This document shows, in pieces, positions 12,908-22,603 of a stretch of DNA of 64,000 nt; within the stretch, counting starts at the first letter, position 1, and every line of letters begins with the position of its first letter. The translations under genes and the position numbers were made by a program. The stretch spans positions 248,001-312,000 of the forward strand of contig NZ_CP034170.1 in the NCBI RefSeq assembly GCF_003860405.1. Direction: 5' to 3'. The notes beneath the pieces are model-generated. The model had not been told where the DNA came from and ran no database searches. It saw nothing but the letters and a program-made list of their open reading frames with translations. Source of the DNA: Nakamurella antarctica. GTDB taxonomy: Bacteria > Actinomycetota > Actinomycetes > Mycobacteriales > Nakamurellaceae.

Positions 12908-15751
12908 TCAGTCGGCGACCTCGCTGCAAGCCCAGGCAAGCAGCTCCAGAACATGTTGATACTGCGAGCCACTCGCGCGCGTCATCCCCAGCTCGCAAGT
13001 TCGGTTGCAGGATGCGTACGCGGAGAAGTTACCCGCCGCAAGCTCAGCTGCTTGGGCTTCGGTAGCCGATGCCGTCAGCTCGGGGTGAAGCAGGCCACGG
13101 TCGCCCGCGAACCCGCAGCAACCCCAACTCTCAGGCACCGTGACCACGGTGGCGAGGGCGTCAGCGACCGCGTGGAGGCTGGAATTAAGGCCCATCCGGG
13201 TGGAGGAACAGGTGGGGTGCAGTGCCAGTGAATCGACCTTCCTGCGCACCCGCAGCTTGCCCAACACTTCCTGTTCTACGAATTCGACGACGTCGATGAT
13301 CCGCAGGCTTGCCCAATCGGGCGACTCTGTCGCATGCTCCTGCATTTGCCGTAAGCCCTCGGTGCACGAGGAAGCGTCGCACACGATGGGGATCTTACCC
13401 TGCCTACTGGCTGCCCACAGGGCGGGCAGCACGATGGCGGCCATGTGTTCATAGCCTTTCGTCATACCTTTGGAACGCCAGGGGGTTCCGCAGCACAAAC
13501 CGGGAAGATCCTTGGGGTAGGCAAGAGACACCCCTGCACGGTCACAGATTTGCTCGAACGCTTCCCGCACCCCGGGTCCCGCGTCGGTCGGTCCGAAAAT
13601 GGCGCCGACACATGCGGTGAAGTAGACAGCGTCCGCATGCCCCACGGTGCGCTGCCGTTCTCGCTGGACGCCGCCAGCTGGGAGTTCGGACGACCACAGC
13701 GGCAGGGTGTCTTTGCTAATTACCTTGCGCCCCAGGCTGTTTGCTGTACGAACGAGCGGCTCGGGTAGTTTCTGGGTCACGGTGAGCGCCAGAGAGGCCA
13801 CCGTACTGCTACCCGCCCAGTGGCGGGCGGCAGACCTCCACGCCGTAGATTCGAGCTTCCCTGCCGTGTCAGCGCGTAGCCGCTTGACCAAGTCGCCAGT
13901 GTTGATCAACACGGGGCATGCGGTCTGGCACATCCCATCTACAGCGCACGTCTGGACCGCGTCGTAGTCGAATTGTTCCGCGAGCTCGGAAAGTAAGGCG
14001 CTGTCGCCGGCCAATCGGGCCCGCTCCATCTCGCGCCGAAGCACAATGCGTTGGCGCGGAGTGGTAGTCAGGTCCTTGCTGGGGCAAACAGGTTCGCAAT
14101 AACCGCATTCCACGCAGCCGTCAACTTCGGCTTCGATCGTGGGAGTCACCTTCAGATCACGGACATGCGCGTCTTTATCGTCGCTGATGACGACGCCGGG
14201 GTTGAGTGTTCCCGCCGGATCGCACAGCCGTTTGACCTCGCGCATAACGTCGTACAGTTCGTCGCCATACTGGCGGCGAACATAAGGAGCCATCATTCTG
14301 CCCGTGCCGTGCTCGGCTTTCAGCGACCCGCCGTTGCTGAGGATGAGTTGCACCATGTCTTCGGTGAAAGCAGTAAATCTGTCGAGATTACTTCCACCGC
14401 CGAGCTTTTCGGTCAACATAAAGTGAATGTTGCCATCTTTGGCATGTCCGAAAATGACGCTGTTGGAATAGGCGTGACTTTCGAAGAGCCTCGTTAGCTG
14501 CTGACAGGTGTTCAGTAGCGCCGGTAGCGGGACGGCGACGTCCTCCAAGAGCGCGGTAGTTCCGGAGGGCCGGGCCTGTGCCACCGCTGCATACAGACCT
14601 TTCCTGGTGTGCCATAGTTTTGCCCGGACCCGGGGGTCCGCGCTCAATGACGCGGTGCGCTCTAACGGAAGCCTGCGCAACGTCGAGTATGCGGTAGCAC
14701 TGAGATCTGCTGTCTCGAGAGCGCTCTGCGCCTGATACTCGACCAACAGCGCGGCATGGTTGCGAACGGTAATACTGCGCAGGATCTCGGCAGCGCTCGG
14801 ATCGGACTGGCTCACGCGCAACGAAGTGGCATCGAGCAGTTCGATAGTTGCAGGCCCCGTTGCCACCAGCTCGGGCAGCGAACCGGTGGCACGGTCCAGA
14901 CTTTCAAAGACAAGCAGGCCCGTCATCGAGTGGGAGAGTAGCGGGACCGTCCGCATGACGACGGAGGCAATGAATGCGAGGGTGCCCTCGCTGCCCACCA
15001 CCAAGTGCGCCAGAATCTGCGCGGGGGTGTCATAGTCCAGAAACGAGTTGAGCCCGTATCCCATCGTGTTCTTCATTGAAAACTGTTGCTGCAGCTTGGT
15101 TACCGAAGCAGGATTGTGACGAATACGCTCACGCAACTGGTCGAGACCGGCGAAAAGTTCAGGTTCCAGAGCCTTCAGTCGCGCGTCGGCGTCCGATGCG
15201 CCAGTATCGATAACGGTGCCGCTCGGCAACACAAGTGTTACCGAATCGAGCGTGTTGTAGGTGTTGGCAACTGTTCCGCAGGCCATTCCGCTGGAGTTGT
15301 TAGCAACGACACCGCCCAGTGTGCAGGCACTTTCGCTCGCTGGATCCGGTCCCAGTTTGCGGCCGAACTTGGCAAGGCGCGTGTTGACCTGGCGAACCGT
15401 GGCGCCAGGACCGATGCGGACCCGGTGGCCGTCATCGATGATTTCGATCTCACGGAAGTTTCGTCGGGTATCGACAAGGACTCCGTCGGTGACTGCCTGC
15501 CCACTCAGGCTGGTGCCACCGGATCGGAAGGTGAGCGGGATCCCGTGAGCGGCCGATGTGCGTAGCAGTCGCCCGACCTCGGCGGCGTTGATAGGTGTAG
15601 CAATCGCGCTGGGCGTCAGGAGGAAATGAGAGGCGTCATGGGCCATGGCGAGTCGGTCAGTAGCGCGGCTGCGCACTGTCCCGCCTTCCAGCATCGCGGC
15701 GCTAAGGTCGGCGAGTAGCTGCGGTGGTGGTGCGGGCAGGGTGGAACTCAT
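12908..15751 (-). CDS. FAD-binding and 4Fe-4S D-2-hydroxyacid dehydrogenase (YdiJ/D-lactate type)
   Basis: Fusion enzyme of 947 residues. The N-terminal FAD_binding_4 domain contains FRSGGTSLSGQAVTDG; a FAD-oxidase C domain carries FGHAKDGNIHF and KAEHGTGRMMAPYV. Two 4Fe-4S clusters follow (CVECGYCEPVCPSKD and CAVDGMCQTACPV), then a Cys-rich tandem (CCGTPWRSKG, CCGFAGDRG). This is the architecture of quinone-linked D-lactate or D-2-hydroxyglutarate dehydrogenases. Substrate cannot be told from sequence alone. The ATG start has AAGGA 8 bases upstream. Confidence 0.9.
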   Translation of the reverse strand: MSSTLPAPPPQLLADLSAAMLEGGTVRSRATDRLAMAHDASHFLLTPSAIATPINAAEVGRLLRTSAAHGIPLTFRSGGTSLSGQAVTDGVLVDTRRNFREIEIIDDGHRVRIGPGATVRQVNTRLAKFGRKLGPDPASESACTLGGVVANNSSGMACGTVANTYNTLDSVTLVLPSGTVIDTGASDADARLKALEPELFAGLDQLRERIRHNPASVTKLQQQFSMKNTMGYGLNSFLDYDTPAQILAHLVVGSEGTLAFIASVVMRTVPLLSHSMTGLLVFESLDRATGSLPELVATGPATIELLDATSLRVSQSDPSAAEILRSITVRNHAALLVEYQAQSALETADLSATAYSTLRRLPLERTASLSADPRVRAKLWHTRKGLYAAVAQARPSGTTALLEDVAVPLPALLNTCQQLTRLFESHAYSNSVIFGHAKDGNIHFMLTEKLGGGSNLDRFTAFTEDMVQLILSNGGSLKAEHGTGRMMAPYVRRQYGDELYDVMREVKRLCDPAGTLNPGVVISDDKDAHVRDLKVTPTIEAEVDGCVECGYCEPVCPSKDLTTTPRQRIVLRREMERARLAGDSALLSELAEQFDYDAVQTCAVDGMCQTACPVLINTGDLVKRLRADTAGKLESTAWRSAARHWAGSSTVASLALTVTQKLPEPLVRTANSLGRKVISKDTLPLWSSELPAGGVQRERQRTVGHADAVYFTACVGAIFGPTDAGPGVREAFEQICDRAGVSLAYPKDLPGLCCGTPWRSKGMTKGYEHMAAIVLPALWAASRQGKIPIVCDASSCTEGLRQMQEHATESPDWASLRIIDVVEFVEQEVLGKLRVRRKVDSLALHPTCSSTRMGLNSSLHAVADALATVVTVPESWGCCGFAGDRGLLHPELTASATEAQAAELAAGNFSAYASCNRTCELGMTRASGSQYQHVLELLAWACSEVAD

Positions 15752-15982
15752 GAGCGGGGTCCTTGCGAGGCAGTAGCTGAGGCGCGGTTCTCAAGGCACT
15801 GACTCTGAGAAGCTGACCCGGTACCGCTCGCAACAAATATCGCCGCGAGCGTTGTTGCCTATATTATTCGCTCGCGCAGCCGCAGTGGGTCTTCCCAGAT
15901 AGCTATGAGTGCCTTTCCTGCCTGCGGCCTGGCCAGGCCCGCCACACCAAGAGTCTGAACTATCTCGTTGTCGCGGATTGGC

Positions 15983-16939
15983 CTACTTCTCGCAGCCGAT
16001 GCCGTCGCCATCCTTGTCGAATTTTTGTTGAAACCCAGGGTCACCGCGACGGATCGGGGCTGCTCCTGCAGCTTTCACCGCCGTGCAGTTCTGGTAGTAC
16101 ACGTTGCTGTCCGGAACGATGGCAGCTTGCTGGATCCTGGCGTCGGCGGCGGCCTGGTCGGCCGCGGCCTGGTCGGCCGCGGCTTGGTCGGCGGCTGCTT
16201 GGTTGGCGGCTGCTTGGTCGGCGGCTGCTTGGTTGGCGGCTGCTTGGTCGGCCGCTGCTTGGTTGGCGGCTGCTTGGTCGGCCGCTGCTTGGTCGGCCGC
16301 TGCTTGGTCGGCCGCTGCTTGGTCGGCGGCTGCCTGGTCGGCAGCCGCTTGGTCGGCAGCCGCGCGCGCGACTTCTGCAACGCGCGCGACTTCTGCAACG
16401 CGCGCGACTTCTGCAACGCGTGCGATTTCTGCAACCCGTGCGACTTCGGCAACCTGCGCGGCTGCGTTGTCTACGGCGAAGGTCAGGTCTGAGGTGTGCT
16501 CGGTGCACAACGTGCCTACCGCGAATTGCAGAGCAACCAGCTGTGGCGCGGTCGCGGAAGATACCAAGGTGCCGAGATCGGTCGCAAGGGAACCGGCCCG
16601 TTTTCCCGTCGCGAGGGCGAGGCAGGTCGCTGAAGCAGCGGCGAAGGTGAGCAATGGGTCGGCTGGATTGAGGTGAGCAGCAGTGGCAGCTGCGATGTAG
16701 AGCTGCTCGGGGTCTGCGGATGTGGTGGTGGCGCTCGGCGAACTAGCGGTGGTCGACTCGGATGGGGCCGTTGTTGTGGACGGAGCCAGGCTGGTGGAAC
16801 TCACCTCTTGTGTGGCCACCACGTTCCTGGTCGTCGACGCAGCAGCCGCGGCCAAGCCAACTTTCTGGGTATCGACGGAGCCGCAGCCGGTCATTGCTAG
16901 CGCGCCGATCATTACAGCTGCCCACACGTGCTTTTTCAT
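15983..16939 (-). CDS. Secreted lipoprotein with Ala-rich repeats and C-terminal Excalibur domain
   Basis: Starts [21 protein letters not shown]: a signal peptide with lipobox MTGC, so a lipid-anchored envelope protein. Then come a Ser/Thr-rich linker, a conserved helical segment, five VAE[VI]AR hexapeptides, and 14 pentapeptides A-A-[DN]-Q-A. It closes with an Excalibur calcium-binding-like domain ([15 protein letters not shown]... [11 protein letters not shown]). The longer in-frame ORF to 17107 is rejected because the signal peptide begins at 16939, with GGGGA upstream. The repeats look like a long helical spacer presenting the Excalibur domain. Function is unknown. Confidence 0.87.
   Translation of the reverse strand: MKKHVWAAVMIGALAMTGCGSVDTQKVGLAAAAASTTRNVVATQEVSSTSLAPSTTTAPSESTTASSPSATTTSADPEQLYIAAATAAHLNPADPLLTFAAASATCLALATGKRAGSLATDLGTLVSSATAPQLVALQFAVGTLCTEHTSDLTFAVDNAAAQVAEVARVAEIARVAEVARVAEVARVAEVARAAADQAAADQAAADQAAADQAAADQAAADQAAANQAAADQAAANQAAADQAAANQAAADQAAADQAAADQAAADARIQQAAIVPDSNVYYQNCTAVKAAGAAPIRRGDPGFQQKFDKDGDGIGCEK
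16140..16460 (-). repeat. In-frame minisatellite coding for AADQA and VAEVAR repeats
   Basis: About 14 near-identical 15-base units (AA[D/N]QA) followed on the plus strand by five 18-base units (VAEVAR). Unit length is a multiple of three, so copy changes keep the lipoprotein frame. Asp/Asn alternation comes from single-base differences between units. Confidence 0.9.
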
Positions 16940-17277
16940 ATTTTCCCCAGGCTGCGTAGCGGATGCGCCCAGATGCGATCCCCCTCGGAGGTCACCCTCC
17001 CAGTAGCCCGCCGCCGGGTCTAGGTGTTTTGCGAAGTTCATCCCGTTGGGATGGCTCGATGCACGTTCGAGAGCGTCGATCGGCGTGAAGCGGTTACTCT
17101 CTGGCACTGCCGATGCGGCCTAAAGAGCGCATTCTGATGGGTGAAACTCATCTTTTTGCCAGAGGTTCGGACGCTAACGATCCGCAAGTGGAGTATTTTG
17201 TGCTTGCCCACTGTGCGATTCCGGGCACCCACGCGTGGCTGTGGTAGCTGGCAGCTGCTTACCCTGAGGGAGAAGTT
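16940..17277. other. Divergent intergenic region between lipoprotein and aquaporin
   Basis: 338 bases holding the two divergent promoters. No further gene or strong hairpin is seen. The short ORFs here lack ribosome binding sites and similarity. Confidence 0.5.
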
Positions 17278-18063
17278 ATGGCACAAAAAAGAGTCCACTC
17301 CGCCCCCGTTGACGCGGTCGTTCCATCGACCTTGCACAAGCTCGGTGCCGAATTTATGGGCACGTTCTGGCTGGTCTTCGCTGGCTGCGGGTCTGCGGTC
17401 CTGGCTGCCAAGTTCGGTGACACCGACTTAGGAATCGGGTTTGTGGGCGTTGCACTGGCATTCGGTCTGACGGTGTTGACTATGGCCTACGCCGTCGGAC
17501 ACATCTCAGGCGGGCATTTCAATCCGGCCGTCACTCTCGGACTGTGCGCGGCGGGTCGCTTCGCATGGAAAGAGGCACCCGGCTATATCGTTACCCAAGT
17601 GGTGGCCGCTATCGCGGCTGCGGGCGTGCTTTTCGCCATCGCGTCGGGCAAGCAAGGATTCAGCGCCTCCGAGTCGGGCTTCGCCACCAACGGGTATGGC
17701 GCGCATTCCCCGGGCGGGTACTCGCTGGTCTCCGCGCTGATCGTAGAAATTGTGCTGACAGCGTTCTTCCTCTTCATCATCTTGGGGTCGACGGATACGC
17801 GCGCACCCAAGGGGTTTGCGCCGATTGCGATTGGACTGGGCCTGACCCTGATTCATCTTGTGTCGATTCCAGTGACCAACACGTCGGTCAACCCCGCCCG
17901 CTCCATCGGTCCGGCTCTTTTCGCCGGAAGTGTGCCGCTCGGGCAGCTGTGGCTGTTTATCGTTGCGCCCATTATCGGCGCCGTCATCGCCGGCGTGGTG
18001 TACACCGCCCTGCTCGATCGCAACCCACACCCGGTGTCGCTGCAGGAGTCCAACGCCGGCTGA
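17278..18063 (+). CDS. aqpZ: Aquaporin Z-type water channel
   Basis: MIP family membrane channel of 261 residues with six predicted helices and both pore half-helix motifs, [11 protein letters not shown] and [13 protein letters not shown]. An Arg follows the second NPA (selectivity filter), and no glycerol-facilitator insertions are present, so water transport is likely. ATG preceded by GGGAGAAGTT. It converges with the zwf gene, 40 bases apart. Confidence 0.95.
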   Translation: MAQKRVHSAPVDAVVPSTLHKLGAEFMGTFWLVFAGCGSAVLAAKFGDTDLGIGFVGVALAFGLTVLTMAYAVGHISGGHFNPAVTLGLCAAGRFAWKEAPGYIVTQVVAAIAAAGVLFAIASGKQGFSASESGFATNGYGAHSPGGYSLVSALIVEIVLTAFFLFIILGSTDTRAPKGFAPIAIGLGLTLIHLVSIPVTNTSVNPARSIGPALFAGSVPLGQLWLFIVAPIIGAVIAGVVYTALLDRNPHPVSLQESNAG

Positions 18064-18103
18064 CCCATGCCGCGAAACGGGGAGACCAAGTGCCGATGCT
18101 ATT

Positions 18104-19498
18104 TCAGTCGCACAGCCACCCCGAGTGGCCGGCGAGCTCCGTGCCGGCGGCGGGACCCCAGGAACCAGCGTCGTACGGAAGCGGCGCGGGCGGGTTGGCG
18201 ACGATCGCTTGGGCGACTTTCCACGCGCTGGCCAAGCCCGCACTGCTGGTGAAAAGAGACCTATCGCCGACGGTGACGTCATGCAGGAGCGAAACGTATG
18301 GCGGCAGAGCGTCGGAGTCCGGGACTTCGTCGAGACACAGGGAGATTGTCTGCTCCGCAAGTTCCAGTGTGGCGCCCGGCTTCTTCAAAACCAGATCCAG
18401 ATGGATCGCGCCGGGTCCAGAAAGGTCGAAGGTGATAATCGTGCCGTCGCCGGGAATGTGCCGCAAAGGCCCGTCGGGTTTCTTGAGAATGAGCGAGACC
18501 CGTTGATGGGAGCGCTGAAGCTGCTTTCCGCTCCGCAGAAGGAAGGGAACACCTCGCCACCGATCTGTATCCACCCACAGGCGTACCGCCGCATAGGTAT
18601 CGGTGTTGGAATCGTTGGCCACCTCGGGTAGGTTGCGGTAGCCGTTCACCTGGCCGAACACCACGTCGTCGGTGCCGAGCGGCCGGAAGGCGCTGAGCAC
18701 GGATTCCCTCGCCTCTTGGAGGTTGTCCGCCGTCATATCCAGAGGTGGTTCCATAGCGATTTCGGCGGCAACTTGGAATAGGTGAGTGACGATCATGTCC
18801 CGAAAGGCGCCAGTGGCATCGTAAAACTCAGCCCTATCCGCGACATCCAGGGTTTCAGGCACATCGATGTGGATCTGCGCGACGTGCCGGGCGTTCCAAA
18901 TATCGCCGAATAGCTGATTACCAAACCGCAGCACATGGATGTTCTGCGTCGCTTCCTTTCCCAGAAAGTGATCAATGCGATAGACCTGCTCTTCGTCCAT
19001 GACGGAGTGGACGAGATCGTCGAGGTGGCGGAAGCTTTCAGGGTCAGTGCCGTACGGCTTTTCGTAGACGACTTTGGCGCCGTCAAGTAGATCGTGTGCG
19101 GCCAATGCTGATGTCAATTTCTCAAAAGCGACCGGTGGAACGGCGAGGTAGTAGACGAATTGAGTATCTAAACCAAGCTCAGACTTGGCCTGCTGCAACA
19201 CGTTCAGTAGTTCGCCAGCATCGTCAACACTAAATCCGCCCCCAGCGAAGCGCAGGTTCTTTGCGTGGGCAGCCCATTTCTTGGCGTGAAGATCAGTTTC
19301 GATTTCAGCGACGGCGTCGTGCGCTGCGGCTTGGAAGGCTTCATCCGACATTTCACCCCGACCGTTGCCGACGAGTCGCCAGCACTCGGGCATGAGGCCG
19401 TACTTGTCCAGTTGGTAGAACGCGGGCAGAACCATCCGGCGGGCTAGGTCGCCAGTGGCCCCGAAAAGGATGAAGACGGTCGGAGTGTGCGTAGTCAT
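18104..19498 (-). CDS. zwf: Glucose-6-phosphate dehydrogenase
   Basis: First step of the oxidative pentose phosphate pathway (G6P + NADP to 6-phosphogluconolactone). The nucleotide loop is FGATGDLARRM, the active site RIDHFLGKE with its catalytic His-Asp and Lys, and VYEKPYG precedes it. 464 residues matches the shorter actinobacterial paralogue (like mycobacterial zwf1). No opcA, tal or tkt neighbours, also consistent with a second, stand-alone copy. Confidence 0.95.
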   Translation of the reverse strand: MTTHTPTVFILFGATGDLARRMVLPAFYQLDKYGLMPECWRLVGNGRGEMSDEAFQAAAHDAVAEIETDLHAKKWAAHAKNLRFAGGGFSVDDAGELLNVLQQAKSELGLDTQFVYYLAVPPVAFEKLTSALAAHDLLDGAKVVYEKPYGTDPESFRHLDDLVHSVMDEEQVYRIDHFLGKEATQNIHVLRFGNQLFGDIWNARHVAQIHIDVPETLDVADRAEFYDATGAFRDMIVTHLFQVAAEIAMEPPLDMTADNLQEARESVLSAFRPLGTDDVVFGQVNGYRNLPEVANDSNTDTYAAVRLWVDTDRWRGVPFLLRSGKQLQRSHQRVSLILKKPDGPLRHIPGDGTIITFDLSGPGAIHLDLVLKKPGATLELAEQTISLCLDEVPDSDALPPYVSLLHDVTVGDRSLFTSSAGLASAWKVAQAIVANPPAPLPYDAGSWGPAAGTELAGHSGWLCD

Positions 19499-19521
19499 GC
19501 GTGCTCAGAACCTTTCTGAAG

Positions 19522-20961
19522 TCATTCGTCGTAGGTGATGTCGGGCCACAGTCCTAGCAGTGCATCGATTTTGCTCTGGACCCACAAGCAGGCGTCCCAC
19601 TCGGGCTTTGCTCCGAGGTCGGTGAAACGTCGTTGAATGTCCTGATAAGTAACAGATGTCGTCAAAGAGCGCCGGACCAGCAAGTAGTAGTAGATCCGAG
19701 GTGGGTTCGCGGTGTGGTCCGTATAGCTGTGGCGGACGAAGCCGGGAGGGGTCACCTTGGCTGCGGCCGCAGTGCGCTTCCTTGTCGACTCCACACCTAT
19801 GACGTAGCGACCGCGGGGATATTTCCAGACCTCGCTCAGCCCGCCTTTTTCATCCCACCACATCATGTTGAGGCCAAATTCACTGCTGCCCAGGCTATTT
19901 CCGCGGCTGTCTACGTCGAAGTCCAGGCCTTCCTCGGCGTGTAATTCACCCAGTATCTCCAGCGCCGGCTGCGAGGGAGAACCGGGGGAGTCCATCGCGG
20001 CCAGGAAAATTCCGGCCGGACGTCGCCACGTGATGATGGGCGCTGGGCCGGGTGCTGGAGCCAACGCCTGCTCATCGTGCAAGGAGACGCTCACTCCAGT
20101 GTGCTGGCGAAGGGGAGGAGTCGGTGGGGGACTGGCAGGCTCAGGGGCAATGAGACGGGGAGCGGGCATAGCCGGTTCCCACACCACCCGTGCGGCCTTT
20201 GCGGGCGCGACTTTTTCACGTGTGGGAGCTGTGGGCGCTGTGGGCGCTGGCGCTGGCGCAGGAGCTGGCGCTGTGGGCGCTGCAGCTGTGGCCAGCGGCG
20301 GGTCCGCTACCGCTGGCGGAAGCACAGCATCAATCCCGAGCAAATCCGCGCCGTAAAAATCGATGGCGTCGGTCAGCCACTGTTCGCTTAAGGGGCCACG
20401 CGGATCGACTTGATTGAGCCAGGCCACGAGGGTGCTGCGGAGCTGCGCAACCACGTCAGCGTCCTCGGACACGATCATAGCTTCGAAGAGCCCATTTCGC
20501 GAAGACCACGTCGGATCCGCTGAGCCCACCATGGCGACGGGATGGTCGCCTTCGGCCAAGATCGCTTTCGCGTGCAAACCCGGCAGGCTGAACACGTACA
20601 CCCCGCGGCGAACCCAGCGGAGCAAGACTTCCGGGTCGGTGTTTCCTTCACGAATGGCGGAAACGGAGGCGTCGGTGATGAGGGTGGAACCCGGAAGCAG
20701 CGGCAGGAGGGAATCGGCGTTCGAGCCAATGTGAGCTAAAGCGGCAAAGATGTCGCCACGACTGCCGACAAGCGGCGTGATGTGCTCCCAGATCTGTTGT
20801 CCCGCAACCAAAATGTGGCTGCGGCCTTCCCCGCGGAAATGAAACTCACAACAATGCCCCTTGCGTTGTACGGCACACTGCGAGGGCGCCATCAGATTGA
20901 CTGCGCACGCCATCCTCAACTTCACGATACGTGCCCTCGTTTTAAGGATTCGTAGCACCAA
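19522..20961 (-). CDS. PLD-like domain protein with Pro/Ala linker
   Basis: Up to 479 residues; ATG at 20913 is an alternative start. The N-terminus has a Cys/His cluster (CAVQRKGHCCEFHFRGEGR). A single phospholipase-D-like half follows with LHAKAILAEG and VGSADPTWSS, the HxK and GS[AN] elements of HKD nucleases. A Pro/Ala-rich linker (about residues 225-330) leads to a C-terminal domain with several Trp/Tyr (YYYLLVRRS, LGLWPDITYDE), not recognised. It is the third gene of a minus-strand set after DUF2786 and HEXXH genes, 6 bases downstream of the latter, so probably one operon. One HKD motif suggests dimerisation if it is a nuclease. Confidence 0.7.
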   Translation of the reverse strand: MVLRILKTRARIVKLRMACAVNLMAPSQCAVQRKGHCCEFHFRGEGRSHILVAGQQIWEHITPLVGSRGDIFAALAHIGSNADSLLPLLPGSTLITDASVSAIREGNTDPEVLLRWVRRGVYVFSLPGLHAKAILAEGDHPVAMVGSADPTWSSRNGLFEAMIVSEDADVVAQLRSTLVAWLNQVDPRGPLSEQWLTDAIDFYGADLLGIDAVLPPAVADPPLATAAAPTAPAPAPAPAPTAPTAPTREKVAPAKAARVVWEPAMPAPRLIAPEPASPPPTPPLRQHTGVSVSLHDEQALAPAPGPAPIITWRRPAGIFLAAMDSPGSPSQPALEILGELHAEEGLDFDVDSRGNSLGSSEFGLNMMWWDEKGGLSEVWKYPRGRYVIGVESTRKRTAAAAKVTPPGFVRHSYTDHTANPPRIYYYLLVRRSLTTSVTYQDIQRRFTDLGAKPEWDACLWVQSKIDALLGLWPDITYDE

Positions 20962-20967
20962 CGGGTT

Positions 20968-21567
20968 TTATCCCACCCGCGCTCCCATATCCGACATCGT
21001 CACCCGCAGCATCAGTTGAGCCTCGGGCCCAATAATTTCGCCCACAATGTGGACAAGTCGACCAACGAATTCCGGTCCGTGCGTCTGTTCGCCCGCTGGC
21101 GCGAGATGGTGGGCAAGTTCGTGCAGGACGACCAATTCGCGCATGGCCCATGCGGAGGCGTTGACGTGACCGGGCACGGCGATGGTGGCGGCGGCTCGTT
21201 CGTAGTGGGCGGCCTGTTGGCCCGATCTGCGACGGACGACTACCGGAACCTGGGCGCGCGGCCACGTTTCTCGGACCCATCTCAGAGCCAGAAATGCGTC
21301 GCAGTAGATCTGTACATTGTCCACGGATGCGAACTTGCGCTCTACCGGAATCGTGATGGTCGAGCCCGCGATCTGCAGTAGCGGGTAGTTGTCCGAGCGA
21401 TCGAAGATCCGCATCACCGCATGCTCGGCCTCGTAGACGCGGGTGCGCTGCGAGTCGCGCTGCTGTTCCCGCGCGGGGTGCGAGCCGCGCGCCCGCCGTG
21501 AGCCAGGAGCAGAAGAATCCCCTGGGCTCCCGCTATCGGGCCTCCGCTGATTCACCGACGGCCTCAA
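20968..21567 (-). CDS. HEXXH putative metallohydrolase (Rv0185-like, TIGR04338 family)
   Basis: 199 residues with zinc-binding HELAHHLAPAGEQTHGPEF, a zincin-like HExxH with a downstream His, and an upstream Arg-rich region. The TTG start overlaps the DUF2786 stop in the sequence TTGA, which implies translational coupling. The same pair occurs in mycobacteria (Rv0184-Rv0185). Activity is unproven; the Arg/Ser-rich N-tail of about 45 residues may be partly non-translated if a later start is used. Confidence 0.82.
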   Translation of the reverse strand: MRPSVNQRRPDSGSPGDSSAPGSRRARGSHPAREQQRDSQRTRVYEAEHAVMRIFDRSDNYPLLQIAGSTITIPVERKFASVDNVQIYCDAFLALRWVRETWPRAQVPVVVRRRSGQQAAHYERAAATIAVPGHVNASAWAMRELVVLHELAHHLAPAGEQTHGPEFVGRLVHIVGEIIGPEAQLMLRVTMSDMGARVG

Positions 21568-22409
21568 CCCGTAATCGCCGGCCGGGACCCGCCCAACGCT
21601 GTGTCCGAGCCCAACTTCGCAGAACGCGCAGCGCGATCACCGGCTCGGCGGGACTGCTCGGAGTGTCCCGCCGAAGCTCGATTCCCTCCCCAACTTCCTC
21701 GTGCAGTGGAGGTCGCTCTGTAGTGGTTGCGCAGTTCGATTTCCTTATCGCGCAGCGCAAGAGCAACTCCGGTGAGCGCCCCGGGGGCCACCGCTGAATC
21801 AGCTGCGATCACTTGTTGCTGGGCCTGGTGCCTGGCCTCCATCAAGCGATTTCCGATGCGTGCTGCGAAAGCCTCTTGGAAGTTGATGCGAGCTGTGGTG
21901 GCGTGAACGGGTTTGGGGACAAGCCGCGTGCGGTGCAGCACTCGGCCCCCGGGAAGAACGCGCTCGACCCTGACCTGGCGGATAACCACTTCGCTGCTGT
22001 ACTCGCCCGACTTGATGTAGGCATCGGAGGTTCGGACCATCTGGACCACCAACGACGCATAGAGCGCCTCGGTGGCGCGAATGTCGGTGTCGAACCCGTA
22101 GGCAAAGACCTTGGTGGAGTTTCGGGCGATGTCACACGTGATGTTGTTGGCTGCGCCGATCATCAAAAATAGTTGCACGTAGGTTCGCAGCCCCCGTTTG
22201 CCAGCTTCTCCGATCTCGATGGTCCGCTGGGTTGGCGCGACTCGCTTTTCTCTATTCGCGGAGTGGGCCCTGGCGACGGCCAAATCGACCGACTCCATAG
22301 TTGCCAATCGTTGAGCAGCCGCCATGTAGGCGTCAGCTTCGTGGGCGTTGTCCGTGCCCTCCGCCTTGCGCAGCAGCGCTGCGATGCGAGATAAACCCCT
22401 GTCGCTCAT
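21564..22409 (-). CDS. DUF2786 domain protein (Rv0184-like)
   Basis: 281 residues. The N-terminal DUF2786 segment is LSRIAALLRKAEGTDNAHEADAYMAAAQRLAT, followed by a longer alpha/beta region and a basic, Arg/Ser-rich C-tail. ATG at 22409 is chosen because the domain begins directly after it; the longer ORF upstream shows no conserved sequence. First gene of the three-gene minus-strand operon. DUF2786 is also found in phage and plasmid proteins and has no established function. Confidence 0.82.
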   Translation of the reverse strand: MSDRGLSRIAALLRKAEGTDNAHEADAYMAAAQRLATMESVDLAVARAHSANREKRVAPTQRTIEIGEAGKRGLRTYVQLFLMIGAANNITCDIARNSTKVFAYGFDTDIRATEALYASLVVQMVRTSDAYIKSGEYSSEVVIRQVRVERVLPGGRVLHRTRLVPKPVHATTARINFQEAFAARIGNRLMEARHQAQQQVIAADSAVAPGALTGVALALRDKEIELRNHYRATSTARGSWGGNRASAGHSEQSRRAGDRAARSAKLGSDTALGGSRPAITG

Positions 22410-22603
22410 GCTTGGTCGTCCACTGCTATCCACATCTCTCGCCGCCTCGTGCCACCCGACAGTATGTCCGGCGCCCCTGGATTCCCCGTGCCCCACCCGG
22501 CTACTTTTCACCGTAGCGCCGGGGTCCGACAAGATGGAGTCAGGATTCAGAACCGCCCTGGTGGGTACGAACCCTGACAAAGCCACGACGATCGAAGAAA
22601 CGG

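Noticed and set aside
12184-13065. 293-codon plus-strand ORF
   Set aside because: Spans the start of the M18 aminopeptidase gene and the end of the FAD oxidase gene in antisense; no family features.
15968-16676. Two long plus-strand ORFs opposite the lipoprotein repeats
   Set aside because: Their repeats are mirror translations of the AADQA/VAEVAR array; signal peptide and Excalibur domain fix the minus strand as coding.
17506-18506. Overlapping ORFs on both strands of the aquaporin and zwf ends
   Set aside because: Shadow frames of two genes with diagnostic NPA and active-site motifs.
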